Shown: piece after piece, positions 5,269 to 6,163 of the stretch | How positions within the stretch are numbered: the first letter of the stretch is position 1 | Layout of the letters: each line of letters starts with the position of its first letter | Origin: Bacillota bacterium | GTDB lineage: Bacteria; Bacillota; Clostridia; Lachnospirales; Lachnospiraceae | DNA: 6,163 bases | Reading direction: 5' to 3' | Assembly (NCBI GenBank): GCA_023415635.1 | Contig: JAEZJV010000030.1 | Coordinates: forward strand, 1 to 6,163 | Notes under the pieces: model-generated | Database searches by the model: none | The model's input: only the letters and a program-made list of their open reading frames with translations | What the model was told of the DNA's origin: nothing | Translations under genes and position numbers: made by a program

Positions 5269-5327
5269 CAAATAGATGTAAGTTATACTTTAACTTTATG
5301 CCTACCGAGTTTATACTAAATATAAAT

Positions 5328-5338
5328 AAGGTTGGTGA
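5328..5338 (+). promoter_or_regulatory. Ribosome binding site deciding the HAD gene start
   Basis: AAGGTTGGTGA precedes the ATG at 5343 with normal spacing, and the protein from that ATG begins right at the HAD core. An in-frame TTG at 5265 would overlap the end of rtcB, add 26 residues unlike the family and lacks a comparable site. Confidence 0.65.
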
Positions 5339-5342
5339 AAAT

Positions 5343-5981
5343 ATGAATTTAATAGACTCTATAATATTTGATCTGGATGGGACTCTTTGGGATGCAACTG
5401 ACATTACATTCAGGGCGTGGGAAAAGATATTGAAGGATAGGAAAGAAATCAAGGAACCAATAACCCTTGAAATGTACCAAAGCGTTCAAGGTATGCAGGC
5501 TGCTGAAATAGGAGCAAAGTTCTTTCCATACTTATCGGAGAAAGACCAAATGGATTTGGTTAATATCTGTTGCGAGGCAGAAAATCCTTTGATACTAAAA
5601 GAAGGTGGTATTCTATATAATAATCTTGAGTCAACGCTGAAAAAACTTGCGGAGCGTTATCCATTATTTATAGTGAGCAACTGTCATGATGGCTACATAG
5701 AAGCTTTTCTGGAATATCACGAACTGAGCCACTATTTCAAGGATATCGAAAGTGCAGGGGCGACTGGATTATCAAAGGGTGAAAACATCAAGCTGATTAT
5801 CGAGAGAAATCGACTTAAGCATCCAATCTATGTGGGAGATACTGAAGGTGATTGCAGCAGTGCTAGGCAGGCAAAGGTGCCTTTTGTGTTTGCAAGCTAC
5901 GGCTTTGGAAGTGTAAAAGATTACGATATGAAGATTGATGACATAACTGATTTATTAAAAGTTGTTAGTCAAGATAATTAG
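5343..5981 (+). CDS. HAD-superfamily hydrolase, phosphoglycolate-phosphatase-like
   Basis: A 212-residue cytoplasmic phosphatase-type protein of the haloacid dehalogenase superfamily. Motif I is FDLDGT (residues 9-14), with nucleophile D10 and acid/base D12. A helical cap follows at about residues 16-85. Motif II is IVSN with S112, motif III the lysine in LSKGEN (K145), and motif IV VGDTEGD (164-170), where the two aspartates bind Mg2+. The length and cap position fit the phosphoglycolate phosphatase/beta-phosphoglucomutase group, but the substrate cannot be read from sequence. It starts 74 bases after rtcB with its own ribosome site and no clear terminator between, so co-transcription is possible. 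A role in trimming RNA end phosphates would be speculation; an ordinary metabolite phosphatase is more likely. Confidence 0.9.
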   Translation: MNLIDSIIFDLDGTLWDATDITFRAWEKILKDRKEIKEPITLEMYQSVQGMQAAEIGAKFFPYLSEKDQMDLVNICCEAENPLILKEGGILYNNLESTLKKLAERYPLFIVSNCHDGYIEAFLEYHELSHYFKDIESAGATGLSKGENIKLIIERNRLKHPIYVGDTEGDCSSARQAKVPFVFASYGFGSVKDYDMKIDDITDLLKVVSQDN

Positions 5982-6043
5982 CAAGGATAGAGTTTTCAAA
6001 AAGGTATAAGCCAGAGTGCTTGTAAAGAATGTAGGGGGAAAAT

Positions 6044-6163
6044 ATGCAGATACAAATTGCTGACAAAAGTGACCTGAATGGATTACTTTCACTATATACA
6101 CAATTGCATAACAATAAAATGCCGAATATAGATGATGGGCTACTTTCTATATGGAATGATATT
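6044..6163 (+). CDS. GNAT-family N-acetyltransferase, N-terminus only
   Basis: Forty codons are visible before the window ends. The start ATG follows AGGGGG (6033-6038) at 5 bases. The opening MQIQIADKSDLNGLLSLY, then QLHNN and LLSIWNDI, matches the first strand and helices of GNAT acetyltransferases, where an opening basic/hydrophobic strand is followed by an A-x-x-x-D-L pattern. The acetyl-CoA-binding motif lies beyond the window, so substrate and activity cannot be judged. It lies 62 bases after the HAD gene on the same strand. Confidence 0.7.
   Translation, partial: MQIQIADKSDLNGLLSLYTQLHNNKMPNIDDGLLSIWNDI

Noticed and set aside
5265..5289. Promoter before the HAD gene: TTGACA (5265-5270) with TATACT (5284-5289)
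   Set aside because: The spacer is only 13 bases, too short for sigma-A. The other TATACT (5312-5317) has no good -35 partner at 17 bases.

Overview
The window is AT-rich, with strong Shine-Dalgarno sites, tight gene spacing and all genes on the + strand. It looks like a low-GC Firmicute, most likely a clostridium. This is inferred from base composition and protein flavour; no species can be named.

Layout: bases 1-2200 hold two overlapping genes for WYL-domain transcription regulators, the first cut off at its 5' end by the window. Bases 2203-2275 carry three copies of a 13-base repeat about 30 bases apart, followed by a near-perfect intrinsic terminator (2310-2345) that closes the regulator unit. 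A candidate promoter follows. Bases about 2415-2850 contain no credible protein gene but are dense in RNA structure. The centrepiece (2477-2542) is a tRNA body in circularly permuted order (T arm, acceptor stem, D arm). Its acceptor stem is sealed by a GTAA (GNRA) tetraloop, so it has no free CCA end. This is the organisation I recall for the tRNA-like domain of bacterial Y RNAs of the YrlA class. A second T-arm-like hairpin and further hairpins follow, then a structured leader running up to the next gene.

Bases 2882-5268 encode an SPFH/band-7 (slipin-like) protein with three N-terminal copies of a short motif, then RtcB, the 3'-phosphate/5'-OH RNA ligase, with all its expected metal and guanylylation residues. 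A terminator-like hairpin lies between them. Next come a HAD-family phosphatase (5343-5981) and the first 40 codons of a GNAT acetyltransferase (6044 to the window end); these two may be ordinary neighbours.

Reading of the whole: bases 1-5268 look like an RNA-repair locus. Two ligand-sensing WYL regulators probably control a unit that makes a tRNA-mimic RNA, a membrane-scaffold-type SPFH protein and the ligase RtcB. Gammaproteobacterial rsr-yrlA-rtcBA operons also pair a Y RNA with RtcB. Here, however, the visible partners are SPFH and WYL proteins, and no Ro/Rsr (TROVE) gene, RtcA or sigma54 regulator RtcR lies in the window. The functional link between the parts is inference.
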